The notes below the pieces were generated by a model. That model worked only from the letters and a program-made list of their open reading frames with translations. It searched no databases and was not told where the DNA came from. The translations under genes were made by a program, and so were the position numbers. DNA of 64,000 nucleotides from assembly GCF_900496965.1 (NCBI RefSeq), contig NZ_UFQB01000026.1:31347-95346 (forward strand), in the 5' to 3' direction. The DNA comes from Achromobacter agilis (GTDB lineage Bacteria; Pseudomonadota; Gammaproteobacteria; Burkholderiales; Burkholderiaceae_B). This document shows, piece after piece, positions 41,953-50,850 of the stretch (position 1 is the stretch's first letter; each line of letters starts with the position of its first letter).

Positions 41953-42645
41953 ATGTCCCGCACCGAAAGGCTCCTCGGCCTGCTGCAGACCCTGCGCTGC
42001 CATCGCCGCCCCGTCAGCGGCCGCCAACTGGCCGCCGACCTGGGCATCAGCATCCGCACGCTGTACCGCGACATCGCCACCCTGCAATCGCAGGGCGCCG
42101 AAATCGACGGCGAGCCGGGCGTGGGCTATGTCCTGCGGCCCGGCTTCATGCTGCCGCCGCTGATGTTCAGCACCGAAGAGATCGAAGCCCTGGTGCTGGG
42201 CACCCGCTGGGTGGCGAACCGCTCCGACCCCAGGCTCGGACAGGCCGCGCGCCACGCGCTGGCCAAGATCGGCGCCGTGCTGCCCGCGGAACTGCGCGAC
42301 GGGCTGGACGCCATCCCCCTGCTGGTCGGCCCCAGCGCGGTCACGGTGGTGGACCGGGTGGACCTGTCGCTCATCCGCCAAGCCATCCGCAACGAGCAGA
42401 AAATCGACATCACCTACCGGGACGACAAGGGCGCCGATTCCACCCGCGTGATCTGGCCTTTCGCGCTGGGTTTTTTCGACAGCGTGCGCATCGTGATGGC
42501 CTGGTGCGAATTGCGCCAGGACTTCCGCCATTTCCGCACCGACCGCATCGCTTCGCTGGTGGCCGGCCCGCGCTATCCGAGGCGCCGGCACGCGCTGCTC
42601 AAGGACTGGCGCGCGATCGATCACACGCCCGCGGAATCGGGCTGA
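41953..42645 (+). CDS. YafY-family (WYL-domain) transcriptional regulator
   Basis: A 230-residue regulator. An N-terminal HTH_11 domain (about 1-58; RTERLLGLLQTLRCHRRPVSG and DLGISIRTLYRDIATLQSQG) is followed by a WYL ligand-binding domain (about 130-215; LSLIRQAIRNEQKIDITYRD and RVIWPFALGFFDSVRIVMAWCELRQDFRHFRTDRI in part). WYL domains bind small ligands or nucleic acids. It is upstream of a VOC-family gene on the same strand and the two share a dyad operator. Confidence 0.9.
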   Translation: MSRTERLLGLLQTLRCHRRPVSGRQLAADLGISIRTLYRDIATLQSQGAEIDGEPGVGYVLRPGFMLPPLMFSTEEIEALVLGTRWVANRSDPRLGQAARHALAKIGAVLPAELRDGLDAIPLLVGPSAVTVVDRVDLSLIRQAIRNEQKIDITYRDDKGADSTRVIWPFALGFFDSVRIVMAWCELRQDFRHFRTDRIASLVAGPRYPRRRHALLKDWRAIDHTPAESG

Positions 42646-42651
42646 AGGCTA

Positions 42652-42668
42652 CTGCCAAAAACTGACAG
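42652..42668. promoter_or_regulatory. Operator CTGCCA-N5-TGACAG before the VOC gene
   Basis: CTGCCA (42652-42657), AAAAC, TGACAG (42663-42668): the half-sites match the operator at 41903-41919 in all but one position, with the same five-base spacer. It starts seven bases after the regulator stop and ends 44 bases before the VOC gene start. Confidence 0.6.
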
Positions 42669-42712
42669 CACCCCTGTCTAAGATGAGCGCGTCAACCTCC
42701 CTGGAGCGCATC

Positions 42713-43126
42713 ATGTCAGACACCAATTTCGTCATCCTCTACGTAGACAAGCCGCCGGCCAGCGCCGCGTTCTACAGCGCGCTGCTGCAGCGTCCGCCCG
42801 TCGAAAGCTCGCCGACCTTCGCGCTGTTCGCGCTGGATTCGGGGCTGATGCTCGGCCTGTGGTCGCGCCACACCGTGGAGCCCGCGGCCGCCGGCCGCGG
42901 CGGCGCATCCGAACTGGCGTTCACCGTCGCCGACGCGGAAGCGCTGAACCGCCGCCACGTAGATTGGAGCCTGCGCGGCCTGCCCATCCTCCAGCCGCCC
43001 ACCGACATGGATTTCGGCCGCACCTTCGTGGCCCTGGATCCAGACGGCCACCGGCTGCGCGTCTTCGCGCCGGCGCAACAGGAAGCGGCCGCCGAGCCGC
43101 AAGCCGCAAGCCTCGCCAGCACCTGA
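42713..43126 (+). CDS. VOC-superfamily (glyoxalase-like) protein
   Basis: A 137-residue protein with the paired beta-alpha-beta modules of the VOC fold. It has FVILYVDKPPASAAFYSALL at the start and a second module with ELAFTVADAEALNRRHVD and GRTFVALDPDGHRLRVF, typical of the small PhnB/bleomycin-resistance-like dioxygenase relatives. Metal ligands are not certain. ATG at 42713 is chosen (an in-frame one at 42683 lies within the leader). Probably controlled by the YafY regulator through the adjacent dyad. Confidence 0.87.
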   Translation: MSDTNFVILYVDKPPASAAFYSALLQRPPVESSPTFALFALDSGLMLGLWSRHTVEPAAAGRGGASELAFTVADAEALNRRHVDWSLRGLPILQPPTDMDFGRTFVALDPDGHRLRVFAPAQQEAAAEPQAASLAST

Positions 43127-43136
43127 AGCCGGCAGC

Positions 43137-44543
43137 TCAGGTACGCTGCTGGCGCGCGGCCCGGCCTGCCGGTTCGCCGCGCTCGCGCACCAGCAGCCCG
43201 TAGGCGGCCGCCAGGATCACCAGAAAGGGCACGCCGAACACCAGGGTCATCCTGAAGACGCTGGTGAAGTAGGTGGTGGCCAGGATAGCCAGCATGGCGC
43301 CCGCGCCCAGCAGCGTCAGCACCGGGAAACCGGGCATGCGAAACGACAGCGCCGCGCCGCCCTCGCGCGCCCAGCGGCGCCGGAAGAAGTAGTGCGTCAC
43401 GAAGATCATCATCCACGTGAACAGCGCGCCGAACATCGAGATAGCCATCATCAGCGTGAAGGCGGTCTCGGGATACAACACGTTCAGCACGGCCGCGATA
43501 CCGATCCCGCTGGTGGACAGCAGCAACGCGTTCAGCGGCGTGCCGCTACGCGTGAGGCGCCCCAGCGCGGACGGCGCGTGGCCGGCGCGCGACAGGCTGA
43601 ACATCATGCGCGTCGTGATGTACAGCTGGCTGTTCATCGCCGACAGCGCGGCCACCAGCACGATGAAATTGATGACGTCCGCCGCGCCCGGAATTCCCAG
43701 CGCCTGCATCACCTTCACGAAGGGGCTGCCGCCCTTGCCGGCCTCGTCCCAGGGCACGATGGCCAGGATCAGCGCCAGCGTCAGCAGGTAGAACACCACC
43801 AGGCGGACGATGGTGGCCCGGAACGCCTGCTTCACCGCCCGCTCCGGATCCTCGGCCTCGCCCGCCGCCACCGCGATCATCTCTACGCTCAGGTAGCTGA
43901 AAATCGAGATCACCACGGCGATCCACATGCCCCACACGCCATTCGGGAAGAACCCGCCGTGCGCGGTGTATTGCACGGCGCCGTACTGGGGGTTGCCCCA
44001 GACCACGTAGGCACCCAGGATGATGAAGGCCACGATGGCGCTGACCTTGACCGTCGAGAACCAGTATTCCACGGTGCCGAACGCCTTCACGCTCATTGCG
44101 TTGATGAAGATCAGCGCGCCCGAAAATAGGCACACCCATTGCCAGCCAGGCACGTCCGAGAACCAGAGCTTCATGTATTCGGCCACGGCGGTGACTTCGG
44201 TGCCCACCGCCAGCACCACGCAGGACCAGTACGCGTAGCGCACCAGAAAACCTGCCAGCGGGCCGATGTAGTGCTCGGCGTAGGCGCCGAACGAGCCCGA
44301 CGTGGAATGCGCCACCGTCATCTCCGCCAGGCAGCCCATGAGCAGCAGCGTGATCAGGCCGCCGATCGCGTAGCTGATGATCACGCTAGGCCCCGCGAAG
44401 CCGATGGCGAACTTGCTGCCCAGGAAGAGGCCCGTGCCGATGGCCCCCCCGATGGCGATCATGCTCATCTGCCCGGAGGTCAAGCGCCGCTTGAGCCCCT
44501 GTTCGCGTTCGGCGATCCTGCCGAATCCCTGTTGTTGCCCCAT
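43137..44543 (-). CDS. Amino-acid permease of the APC superfamily
   Basis: A 468-residue transporter with about 12 transmembrane helices. It starts LKRRLTSGQMSMIAIGGAIGTGLFLGSK, the amino-acid permease signature, and has SVKAFGTVEYWFSTVKVSAI and FSYLSVEMIAVAAGEAEDPERAV typical of the GABA/aromatic amino-acid branch. ATG at 44543 is preferred because GGAGGAGA lies just before it. It is 76 bases downstream of kynU on the same strand, so a tryptophan or kynurenine substrate is a reasonable inference. Confidence 0.9.
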   Translation of the reverse strand: MGQQQGFGRIAEREQGLKRRLTSGQMSMIAIGGAIGTGLFLGSKFAIGFAGPSVIISYAIGGLITLLLMGCLAEMTVAHSTSGSFGAYAEHYIGPLAGFLVRYAYWSCVVLAVGTEVTAVAEYMKLWFSDVPGWQWVCLFSGALIFINAMSVKAFGTVEYWFSTVKVSAIVAFIILGAYVVWGNPQYGAVQYTAHGGFFPNGVWGMWIAVVISIFSYLSVEMIAVAAGEAEDPERAVKQAFRATIVRLVVFYLLTLALILAIVPWDEAGKGGSPFVKVMQALGIPGAADVINFIVLVAALSAMNSQLYITTRMMFSLSRAGHAPSALGRLTRSGTPLNALLLSTSGIGIAAVLNVLYPETAFTLMMAISMFGALFTWMMIFVTHYFFRRRWAREGGAALSFRMPGFPVLTLLGAGAMLAILATTYFTSVFRMTLVFGVPFLVILAAAYGLLVRERGEPAGRAARQQRT

Positions 44544-44619
44544 TGTCTCCTCCTCGTACTGCGCTCTCTTCATGGATGTAGGGCCAGCCCGGCCCGCGCG
44601 AGTGACTGCCGGCGCCTTT

Positions 44620-45870
44620 TCAGGTCACGGCGGCGCGGTGCCTGAACTCTGGCTTGTCCCAGGCGCGGCTGTCCAGCACGCCCTTCAGGATGTCGACGGC
44701 GTCCCACACATCGGCATAGCCGAAATACAGCGGCGTCAGGCCGAAGCGCAGCACCTCGGGTTCGCGGTAGTCGCCGATGACGCCGCGCGCGATCAGCGCC
44801 TGCATCACCTCGAAGCCATTCGGGTGGCGGAAACTGACGTGGCTGCCGCGCTCGCCGTGGTTGCGCGGCGTCACCAGCGTCAGGGGATGGCCCGCGCATC
44901 GCTGCTCGACCAGCGCGATGAACAAGTCTCCCAGCGCCAGCGACTTCTTGCGCACCTCGGCCATGTCGGCGGCGTGGGCCACGTCCAGGCCGCACTCCAC
45001 CAGCGACAGCGACACGATGGGCTGGGTGCCGCACAGGTAGCGCCGGATGCCGCCCGCGGGCTCGTAGGCCACGGCCATGTCGAAAGGCCGCGTATGGCCC
45101 CACCAGCCGGACAGCGGCTGCCAGAAATCCTGGGTATGGCGCGGCGCCACCCAGATGAAGGCCGGCGAACCGGGGCCGCCGTTCAGGTACTTATAGGTGC
45201 AGCCCACGGCGAAATCGGCGTCGGCGCCGTTCAGGTCCACCGGCACTGCGCCCGCGGCGTGCGCCAGGTCCCAGATGGCCAGCGCGCCGCGCTCGTGCGC
45301 CAGCGCGGTGACGGCGGCCATGTCGTGCATCTGGCCGCTGCGGTAGTTCACGTGCGACAGCAGCATCACCGCCACCGAATCGTCCAGCGCGTCTTCCAGC
45401 GGCAGCGCGTCGTCGATCAGGCGCATTTCGTAGCCCTGCTGCAGCAGGTCGATCATGCCCTGGATCATGTAGAGATCGGTGGGGAAGTTGTCGCGCTCGG
45501 ACAGGATGACGCGGCGCGCGGGCTGCTTCTGCTGCTGGATGCGCAGCGCGGCGGCCAGCGCCTTGAAGATATTCAGCGAGGTGGTGTCGGTAATGACCAG
45601 CTCGCCCTCGCGCGCGCCCAGCAGGCTGCCCAGCTTGTCGCCCAGGCGCGCCGGCAGTTCGAACCAGCCGGCGGTGTTCCAGCTGCGGATGAGGCCCGTG
45701 CCCCACTCCTGGCCGATGACGGCGGCGGCTCGCGCGGCGGCGGCCTTGGGCAGCACGCCCAGCGAATTGCCGTCCATGTACAGCACGCCCGGCGGCAGGT
45801 CGAACCGGTCTTTGAGAGGCGCCAGGGGGTCTTGGCGGTCGGCGTTCACGCAGTCGTCGCGGGTATTCAT
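44620..45870 (-). CDS. kynU: Kynureninase
   Basis: A 416-residue PLP enzyme that cleaves kynurenine to anthranilate and alanine. The PLP lysine is Lys227 in [31 protein letters not shown] and [17 protein letters not shown] are also diagnostic. TGGAGC precedes the ATG at 45870. Tryptophan dioxygenase (kynA) and formamidase (kynB) are not in this window, although they often adjoin kynU. Divergent from an Lrp/AsnC regulator gene that probably controls it. Confidence 0.95.
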   Translation of the reverse strand: MNTRDDCVNADRQDPLAPLKDRFDLPPGVLYMDGNSLGVLPKAAAARAAAVIGQEWGTGLIRSWNTAGWFELPARLGDKLGSLLGAREGELVITDTTSLNIFKALAAALRIQQQKQPARRVILSERDNFPTDLYMIQGMIDLLQQGYEMRLIDDALPLEDALDDSVAVMLLSHVNYRSGQMHDMAAVTALAHERGALAIWDLAHAAGAVPVDLNGADADFAVGCTYKYLNGGPGSPAFIWVAPRHTQDFWQPLSGWWGHTRPFDMAVAYEPAGGIRRYLCGTQPIVSLSLVECGLDVAHAADMAEVRKKSLALGDLFIALVEQRCAGHPLTLVTPRNHGERGSHVSFRHPNGFEVMQALIARGVIGDYREPEVLRFGLTPLYFGYADVWDAVDILKGVLDSRAWDKPEFRHRAAVT

Positions 45871-45904
45871 TGCAGCTCCATCGGGCAATTTTCTTGATAA
45901 ATAC

Positions 45905-45926
45905 TATCAGCGCGAGCGGGCTGATA
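45905..45926. promoter_or_regulatory. Dyad TATCAG-N10-CTGATA between kynU and its regulator
   Basis: TATCAG (45905-45910) and CTGATA (45921-45926) form a perfect 6-base dyad with a ten-base spacer in the AT-rich divergent region. The position fits the binding site of the Lrp/AsnC-type regulator encoded on the plus strand. Confidence 0.45.
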
Positions 45927-46007
45927 TATTGCAAATCCGGGCGCGGATTACCCTAGGTTTCCGCATTGGGTTGCACAGAACAGTTTTTTTTGGAATTTGA
46001 TTGCGCC

Positions 46008-46481
46008 ATGCAGATCGACGCCATAGACCAGCGGATTCTCTACCGCCTGCAAGAGAACGGCCACCTGAGCAACCAGGACCTGGCGGAACAGGTGTCACTA
46101 TCGCCTTCGGCCTGCCTGAGGCGCGTGCGCGCGCTGGAGGACGCCGGGCTGATCCGAGGCTACCGCGCCGTGCTGGACGCCGAAAAGCTGGGCTTCGAAC
46201 TGGAAGCCATCGTCCATGTGTCGCTCGACCAGTCGCGCCCCGGATGGCACGAGGAATTCCTGGCCGGCATCGCGCTGCACGATGAAATCACCGAGGCCAG
46301 CATCGTGACGGGCGCCTCCAACTACATCCTGGCGGTGCGCACGCGCAACCTGGCGGCGTTCTCGAATTTCGTGGAAGACAAGCTCAGCAAGATCCCCGGC
46401 GTGCGCGATCTGTGCTCGCATATCGTCATGCGCAAAGTGAAAAGCCGCGGCGGCATGCTGCCGCTGGCCAGTTGGCGCTAG
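46008..46481 (+). CDS. kynR: Lrp/AsnC-family regulator, probably of kynurenine catabolism
   Basis: A 157-residue Lrp-type protein: a helix-turn-helix (about 5-60; IDAIDQRILYRLQENGHLSNQDLA with LSPSACLRRVRALEDAGLI) and a C-terminal RAM ligand domain (about 68-150; VSLDQSRPGWHEEFLAGI, ASIVTGASNYILAVRT). KynR of other proteobacteria is an Lrp-type activator encoded divergently from kynurenine genes and responding to kynurenine; the arrangement here matches. ATG at 46008 is the family start. Confidence 0.8.
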   Translation: MQIDAIDQRILYRLQENGHLSNQDLAEQVSLSPSACLRRVRALEDAGLIRGYRAVLDAEKLGFELEAIVHVSLDQSRPGWHEEFLAGIALHDEITEASIVTGASNYILAVRTRNLAAFSNFVEDKLSKIPGVRDLCSHIVMRKVKSRGGMLPLASWR

Positions 46482-46514
46482 GGCCGGCACGCCCGGGACG
46501 GGCCGACACCCGCC

Positions 46515-47144
46515 CTAACCCGCGCCCATCCGCAGGAAGCCGAACACGGTCACGAAATGGCAGGCCGTGCCGCCCATGACGAACAGATGCCAGATGCCGT
46601 GCGCGTGCCGCCAGCGCTTGCCGTTCACATAGAACAGCGTGCCCGCGGTATAGACCGCAGCGCCCGCCAGCAGCCAGGTCAGCCCCGCCGACGACAGGGC
46701 GCCGGCGATCGGCGCGGCGAACATGACGCCCAGCCAGCCCATCGCCAGGTAGAGCGGCAAAGCGGGCGCCGCGCCGCGCGCCCAACACAGCTCGCGCCCG
46801 ATGCCTGCCGCGGCCAGCGCCCAGATGGCCACGCCCATGGCCGCGCCCCAGCCGTGCTCCACCGGCCCGAACGCCAGCGGCGTGTAGGTGCCGGCGATCA
46901 GCAGGTAGATCGCGCAATGGTCGGCCTTCGCCCAGAATTCCTTGCGGCGGCCGCGCGAGCAATGGAACAGGACCGACGAGGCATACACGGCGATCATCGA
47001 CGCGGCGAACACGGCGCAGCCGACGGCCTGCCGCGTGTCCACGTTCAACTCGGCCGCCCGCGAGATCAGGGCGCCCGACGCGGTCACCGCCAGCGCCAGA
47101 CCGGCCAGATGCGTCGCGCCGTTGAGTCGTTCGCCTTTGTACAT
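46515..47144 (-). CDS. Haemolysin III (YqfA/PAQR) family membrane protein
   Basis: A 209-residue membrane protein with seven predicted helices. Family signatures are LNGATHLAGLALAV, SVLFHCSRGR, WAKADHCAIYLLIAGTYTPLAF and AHGIWHLFVMGGTACHFVTVF. The Ser/His/Asp positions (SxxFHC, ADHxxI, HxxxH) are the zinc hydrolase site of the PAQR/CREST superfamily. Real haemolytic activity is not implied. It is a single gene. Confidence 0.9.
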   Translation of the reverse strand: MYKGERLNGATHLAGLALAVTASGALISRAAELNVDTRQAVGCAVFAASMIAVYASSVLFHCSRGRRKEFWAKADHCAIYLLIAGTYTPLAFGPVEHGWGAAMGVAIWALAAAGIGRELCWARGAAPALPLYLAMGWLGVMFAAPIAGALSSAGLTWLLAGAAVYTAGTLFYVNGKRWRHAHGIWHLFVMGGTACHFVTVFGFLRMGAG

Positions 47145-47234
47145 GCGCCCCTCCGCCCGCCGGCCATGCGCCGGCGCCTTCCATCATGGACCCGTTCTGT
47201 GACAGCCCCGGGTCAATGTGGCGGCGGGGCCCGG

Positions 47235-48317
47235 TCAGGCGATGAAGTCCACCGCGGCCGGATAGCCTTCCAGCGCGCGCGCCGACAGAATGGCGCGCTG
47301 CACCGCGATCGCCATGGCCTCGGCCGCCATCACGCCCAGCAACATGACGTTGGCGGCCTTGCCGGAGGCGCCCGTGCCGAGCGCGAAGAGGGTGTCGCCG
47401 TCGAGCATGGTGTGGATCGGGTTGATCGTGCGGGCCAGGCCGTCATGCGCCATGCCCGCGATCTTCTGCGCCTGCGCCTTGGTAAGCCGGGCATCGGTGG
47501 CGACGACGCCGATCGTGGTCGCGGCGCCTGCGCGCATCGATTTGGGCAGGTCGCCGGCCAGAATGGCGGCGCGGGTGTCCAGCAGCATCTTGCCGTCGGC
47601 GGTGCGCGCGCCGGCAAGGATGCGGCCGGTAGACGGGTCCAGCACGTCTCCCACCGCGTTGACCGCCACGATGGCGCCCACGGTCACGCCCGCCACGGTC
47701 AGCGACGCGGTGCCGATGCCGCCCTTCATGGCGCGCTTGGGGCCATACAGCTTGCCTACCGTCGCGCCCGCCCCCGCGCCGACGTTGCCCTCCTGCGGCG
47801 CGTCGGCGGTGGCGGACTTGCAGGCCTGGTAGCCCGCGGCCGCGTCGGGCCGGATCGACGCATCGCCCACGCCCAGGTCGAACAGGATGGCCGATGGCAC
47901 GATGGGCACGTGCGCCACGCCCACGTCGAAGCCGATTTTCTTTTCTTCCAGGTAGCGCATGACGCCGGAGGCCGCGTCCAGGCCGAACGCGCTGCCGCCG
48001 GCCAGCATAACGGCATGCACCTTTTCCACCATGTTCACGGGATTGAGCAGGTCCGTTTCGCGGGTGCCGGGCGCCGCGCCGCGCACATCGACGCCGCCCG
48101 TCGCGCCGGCTTCGGCGATGATGACCGTGCAGCCCGTCGGGCGGCGCGTATCGGTGTAGTGGCCCACGCGCAGGCCCGCCACGTCCGTGATGCTGCCGCC
48201 GCCCGGTATCAGCCTCGACCCATTGGCGCCCTGGGCCTGGGCCGGCATCGCGCCCGCGGCGGCTGCCGCGCCCGCGGCGGCCACCATGAAAGCCCGCCTG
48301 TTCCATCGCTGTTCCAC
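47235..48317 (-). CDS. P1-family (DmpA-like) aminopeptidase, Tat-exported
   Basis: A peptidase of about 360 residues in family S58/P1, which self-cleaves to expose a new N-terminal nucleophile. The TTIGVVATDARLTKAQAQKIA and GMAHDGLARTINPIHTMLDGDTLFALGTG (in part) segments mark the mature small subunit; MLAGGSAFGLDAASGVMRYLEE is in the large one. A twin-arginine signal (WNRRAFMVAAAGAAAA) follows the start. I prefer GTG at 48317, since GGAG lies six bases before it; ATGs at 48329, 48338 and 48386 are alternatives. Substrate unknown; relatives hydrolyse D- or beta-amino-acid peptides. Confidence 0.83.
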   Translation of the reverse strand: MEQRWNRRAFMVAAAGAAAAAGAMPAQAQGANGSRLIPGGGSITDVAGLRVGHYTDTRRPTGCTVIIAEAGATGGVDVRGAAPGTRETDLLNPVNMVEKVHAVMLAGGSAFGLDAASGVMRYLEEKKIGFDVGVAHVPIVPSAILFDLGVGDASIRPDAAAGYQACKSATADAPQEGNVGAGAGATVGKLYGPKRAMKGGIGTASLTVAGVTVGAIVAVNAVGDVLDPSTGRILAGARTADGKMLLDTRAAILAGDLPKSMRAGAATTIGVVATDARLTKAQAQKIAGMAHDGLARTINPIHTMLDGDTLFALGTGASGKAANVMLLGVMAAEAMAIAVQRAILSARALEGYPAAVDFIA

Positions 48318-48406
48318 ACCGATCTCCATCAAGGTCATGCATGAATGAACCCCGGCCGTGCCGCACCGGGGTGTGGGTGATGCCATATGACTTGCCGCTA
48401 TATTTT

Positions 48407-48435
48407 TACTATTCCTTATGCTTTGTGGAAAAATA
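48407..48435. promoter_or_regulatory. AT-rich promoter region of the cystine-type ABC operon
   Basis: The otherwise GC-rich gap 48318-48523 holds one AT-rich core at 48400-48435 with TATTCCTTATG and a following TGTGGAAAAAT; TTCC and GGAA are spaced 11 bases apart. The shape resembles CysB-type activation sites of sulfur genes, but the match is weak. Confidence 0.3.
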
Positions 48436-48523
48436 GGCGCGTTGTTAGAGTGCGGCTACGCCGGAGGGCATCGCAGGCCCGCATGCTCTCCACAGTGATT
48501 TCTGCCACCCGTGGAGCATTGCC

Positions 48524-49306
48524 ATGAAACGCTTTCGTACGCTGTTTGCCGCCGGCCTTATCCAGGTCGCCGCGCTATCCGCCGCCCATGCCCAATCCGG
48601 CCTGGAGCAAATCAAATCCGCGGGCGTGTTCAAGATCGGCACCGAAGGCACCTACGCCCCCTTCACCTTCCACGACGCATCCGGGCAGCTTACCGGTTTT
48701 GACGTGGACATCGGCCGCGCCATCGCCGAACGCCTGGGCGTGAAGGCCCAATTCGTGGAAGGCAAGTGGGACGGGCTGATCGCCGGGCTGGACGCCAAGC
48801 GCTACGACGCCGTGATCAACCAGGTGGGCATCACCGACGCCCGCCGCGCCAAGTACGACTTTTCCGATCCGTACATTTCCTCGGCCGCCGTGCTGATCGT
48901 GCGCGAAGACAACACCAGCATCAAGTCCTTCGACGATCTCAAGGGCAAGAAGTCCGCCAATACGCTGACCAGCAACTTCGGCAAGCTGGCGCAAAGCCAT
49001 GGCGCGGAAGTCATTGCCGTGCAGGGCTTCAACGAGGCCATCGACCTGCTCACCTCGGGCCGCGTCGAGGCCACCGTGAACGACAACCTGTCGTTCCTCG
49101 ACTTCAAGAAGCAAAAGCCCAACGCCCGCGTCAAGATCGCCGCCACCGACAAGACGGCCGAGTTCAGCAACTCGGGCGTGCTGATCCGCAAGGGCAACCC
49201 CGAACTGCAAGCCGCCATCAACAAGGCGCTGGCCGACATCAAGGCCGACGGCACCTACAAAACCATCTCGGTCAAATACTTCGGCACGGACCTGTCGACG
49301 CAATAA
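48524..49306 (+). CDS. Amino-acid (cystine-type) ABC transporter substrate-binding protein
   Basis: A 260-residue class 3 periplasmic binding protein with a signal peptide (to about residue 24, AAHAQ). FKIGTEGTYAPFTFHDASGQLTGFDVDI and WDGLIAGLDAKRYDAVINQV resemble FliY/TcyJ, the cystine-binding family. It is the first gene of a three-gene operon with a permease and an ATPase. Cystine as the ligand is inferred from family resemblance. Confidence 0.87.
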   Translation: MKRFRTLFAAGLIQVAALSAAHAQSGLEQIKSAGVFKIGTEGTYAPFTFHDASGQLTGFDVDIGRAIAERLGVKAQFVEGKWDGLIAGLDAKRYDAVINQVGITDARRAKYDFSDPYISSAAVLIVREDNTSIKSFDDLKGKKSANTLTSNFGKLAQSHGAEVIAVQGFNEAIDLLTSGRVEATVNDNLSFLDFKKQKPNARVKIAATDKTAEFSNSGVLIRKGNPELQAAINKALADIKADGTYKTISVKYFGTDLSTQ

Positions 49307-49321
49307 GCGGCTGGAGCCCCT

Positions 49322-50071
49322 ATGACGCCACCTCCCTGGTTGCAAGCCCTCCTGCCCGATTGGCTGCTGGCGCAAGCCGGCGAGTGGGCGGTGCCATCCT
49401 GGGTGCAGCTCATGGCGGATTCGTTCTGGCCCTTGCTGAAGGCGGGGCTGATGTTCACGGTCCCGCTGACGCTGATGTCCTTCGTGCTGGGCCTGGCGCT
49501 GGCCTTCGTGGTCGCGCTGATACGGCTGTTCGGCCCCGCGCCGCTGGTGGCCGTGGCGCGCTTTTACGTCTGGCTCATCCGCGGCACGCCGCTGCTGGTC
49601 CAGCTGTTCGTGATCTTCTATGGGCTGCCCAGCGCGGGCATCGTGCTGGATCCCCTGCCCGCGGCGCTGATCGGCTTCACGCTCAATGTGGGCGCCTACA
49701 ACTCGGAAGTCATCCGCGGCGCCATCGAGTCCATCAGCCGGGGCCAATGGGAGGCCGCCTATTCGCTGAGCATGACGCGCGGCCAGGCGCTGCGCCGCAC
49801 CGTCCTGCCACAGGCGGCCCGCGTCGCCGTGCCGCCCCTGTCCAACTCGTTCATCGCGCTGGTGAAAGACACGTCCCTGGCCGCGGTCCTGACCGTGCCC
49901 GAGATTTTCCAGGCCGCGCAGCGCATTGCCGCGGTCACCTATGAGCCGCTGATCCTCTACACCGAGGCCGCGCTGATCTACCTGGTGTTCAGTTCCGTCC
50001 TGTCCGCCGCCCAGGTCCGCCTGGAAAGGCGCTTCGGCCAGCATGCGGTGTTTTCCGAGAAAAACCGATGA
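49322..50071 (+). CDS. Amino-acid ABC transporter permease
   Basis: A 249-residue permease of the HisM/TcyL type with about five transmembrane helices. The EAA-like coupling loop reads SISRGQWEAAYSLSMTRGQALRRTVLPQA, preceded by RFYVWLIRGTPLLVQLFVIFYGLP. It starts 15 bases after the binding-protein stop and overlaps the ATPase gene by four bases. It resembles YecS, the cystine permease. Confidence 0.9.
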   Translation: MTPPPWLQALLPDWLLAQAGEWAVPSWVQLMADSFWPLLKAGLMFTVPLTLMSFVLGLALAFVVALIRLFGPAPLVAVARFYVWLIRGTPLLVQLFVIFYGLPSAGIVLDPLPAALIGFTLNVGAYNSEVIRGAIESISRGQWEAAYSLSMTRGQALRRTVLPQAARVAVPPLSNSFIALVKDTSLAAVLTVPEIFQAAQRIAAVTYEPLILYTEAALIYLVFSSVLSAAQVRLERRFGQHAVFSEKNR

Positions 50072-50838
50072 TCCGCCTAGAGAAGATAGAAAAGGCGTTC
50101 GGCGGCAATCCCGTGCTCAAGCAGGTTGACGTGAGCATCGCCGAAGGCAGCGTCACCGCCCTGATCGGGCCATCCGGCAGCGGCAAGAGCACCCTGCTGC
50201 GCTGCGTGAACCTGCTGGAAGTCCCCGACCGCGGCACGCTCGTCATCGGGCCGGAAACCGTCGCGTTCGAACCGGGCCGCAAGCTTGCCCGCGACCAGAT
50301 CCAGCGCGTGCGCATGCAGACCGGCATGGTGTTCCAGAATTTCCAGCTGTTCCCGCACCAGACCGTGATCGGCAACGTCATGGAAGGCTTGCTGACGGTG
50401 CAGAAGTGGCCCGCCGACCGCGCCCGGGTCCGGGCCGAAGAGTTGCTGCGCAAGGTCGGCATGCTGGAAAAGGCGGACGCCTGGCCCGCCAACCTGTCGG
50501 GCGGCCAGCAGCAGCGTGTGGCCATCGCCCGCGCGCTGGCGCCCGCGCCCCGCGTGCTGCTCTGCGACGAACCGACCTCGGCGCTGGACCCCGGCCTGGC
50601 GGCGGAGGTCGTGGACGTGCTGCGCCAGCTGGCGGCGGAAGGCATGACGATGCTGATGGCCACGCACGATCTGCGCCTGGCGGCCAGCGTGTCGCGCGAA
50701 GTGGTGTTCCTGCTGGACGGCACCGTGGTCGAATCCGGCGACTCCCGGACCTTGTTCACGCAGCCCACCGATCCACGCACCGCGTCGTTCATCTCGACCC
50801 TGACGCAGGAAGCGGCACATTCCCTTCCCGGCGCCTGA
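50068..50838 (+). CDS. Amino-acid ABC transporter ATP-binding protein
   Basis: A 256-residue ATPase. Walker A is GPSGSGKSTLL, the signature is LSGGQQQRVAIARAL, Walker B is VLLCDEPTSALDP and the switch region is MATHDLRLA. Between them, TGMVFQNFQLFPHQTVIGNV is typical of polar amino-acid transporters. The ATG overlaps the permease stop by four bases. Last gene of the operon. Confidence 0.93.
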   Translation: MIRLEKIEKAFGGNPVLKQVDVSIAEGSVTALIGPSGSGKSTLLRCVNLLEVPDRGTLVIGPETVAFEPGRKLARDQIQRVRMQTGMVFQNFQLFPHQTVIGNVMEGLLTVQKWPADRARVRAEELLRKVGMLEKADAWPANLSGGQQQRVAIARALAPAPRVLLCDEPTSALDPGLAAEVVDVLRQLAAEGMTMLMATHDLRLAASVSREVVFLLDGTVVESGDSRTLFTQPTDPRTASFISTLTQEAAHSLPGA

Positions 50839-50850
50839 TAGCGGCCGGCG

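Noticed and set aside
42713..42726. Copy of the GTGTCAGACAC repeat at the VOC gene start (TGTCAGACACC)
   Set aside because: It is a partial match formed by the codons for MSDT; no dyad partner or array around it.
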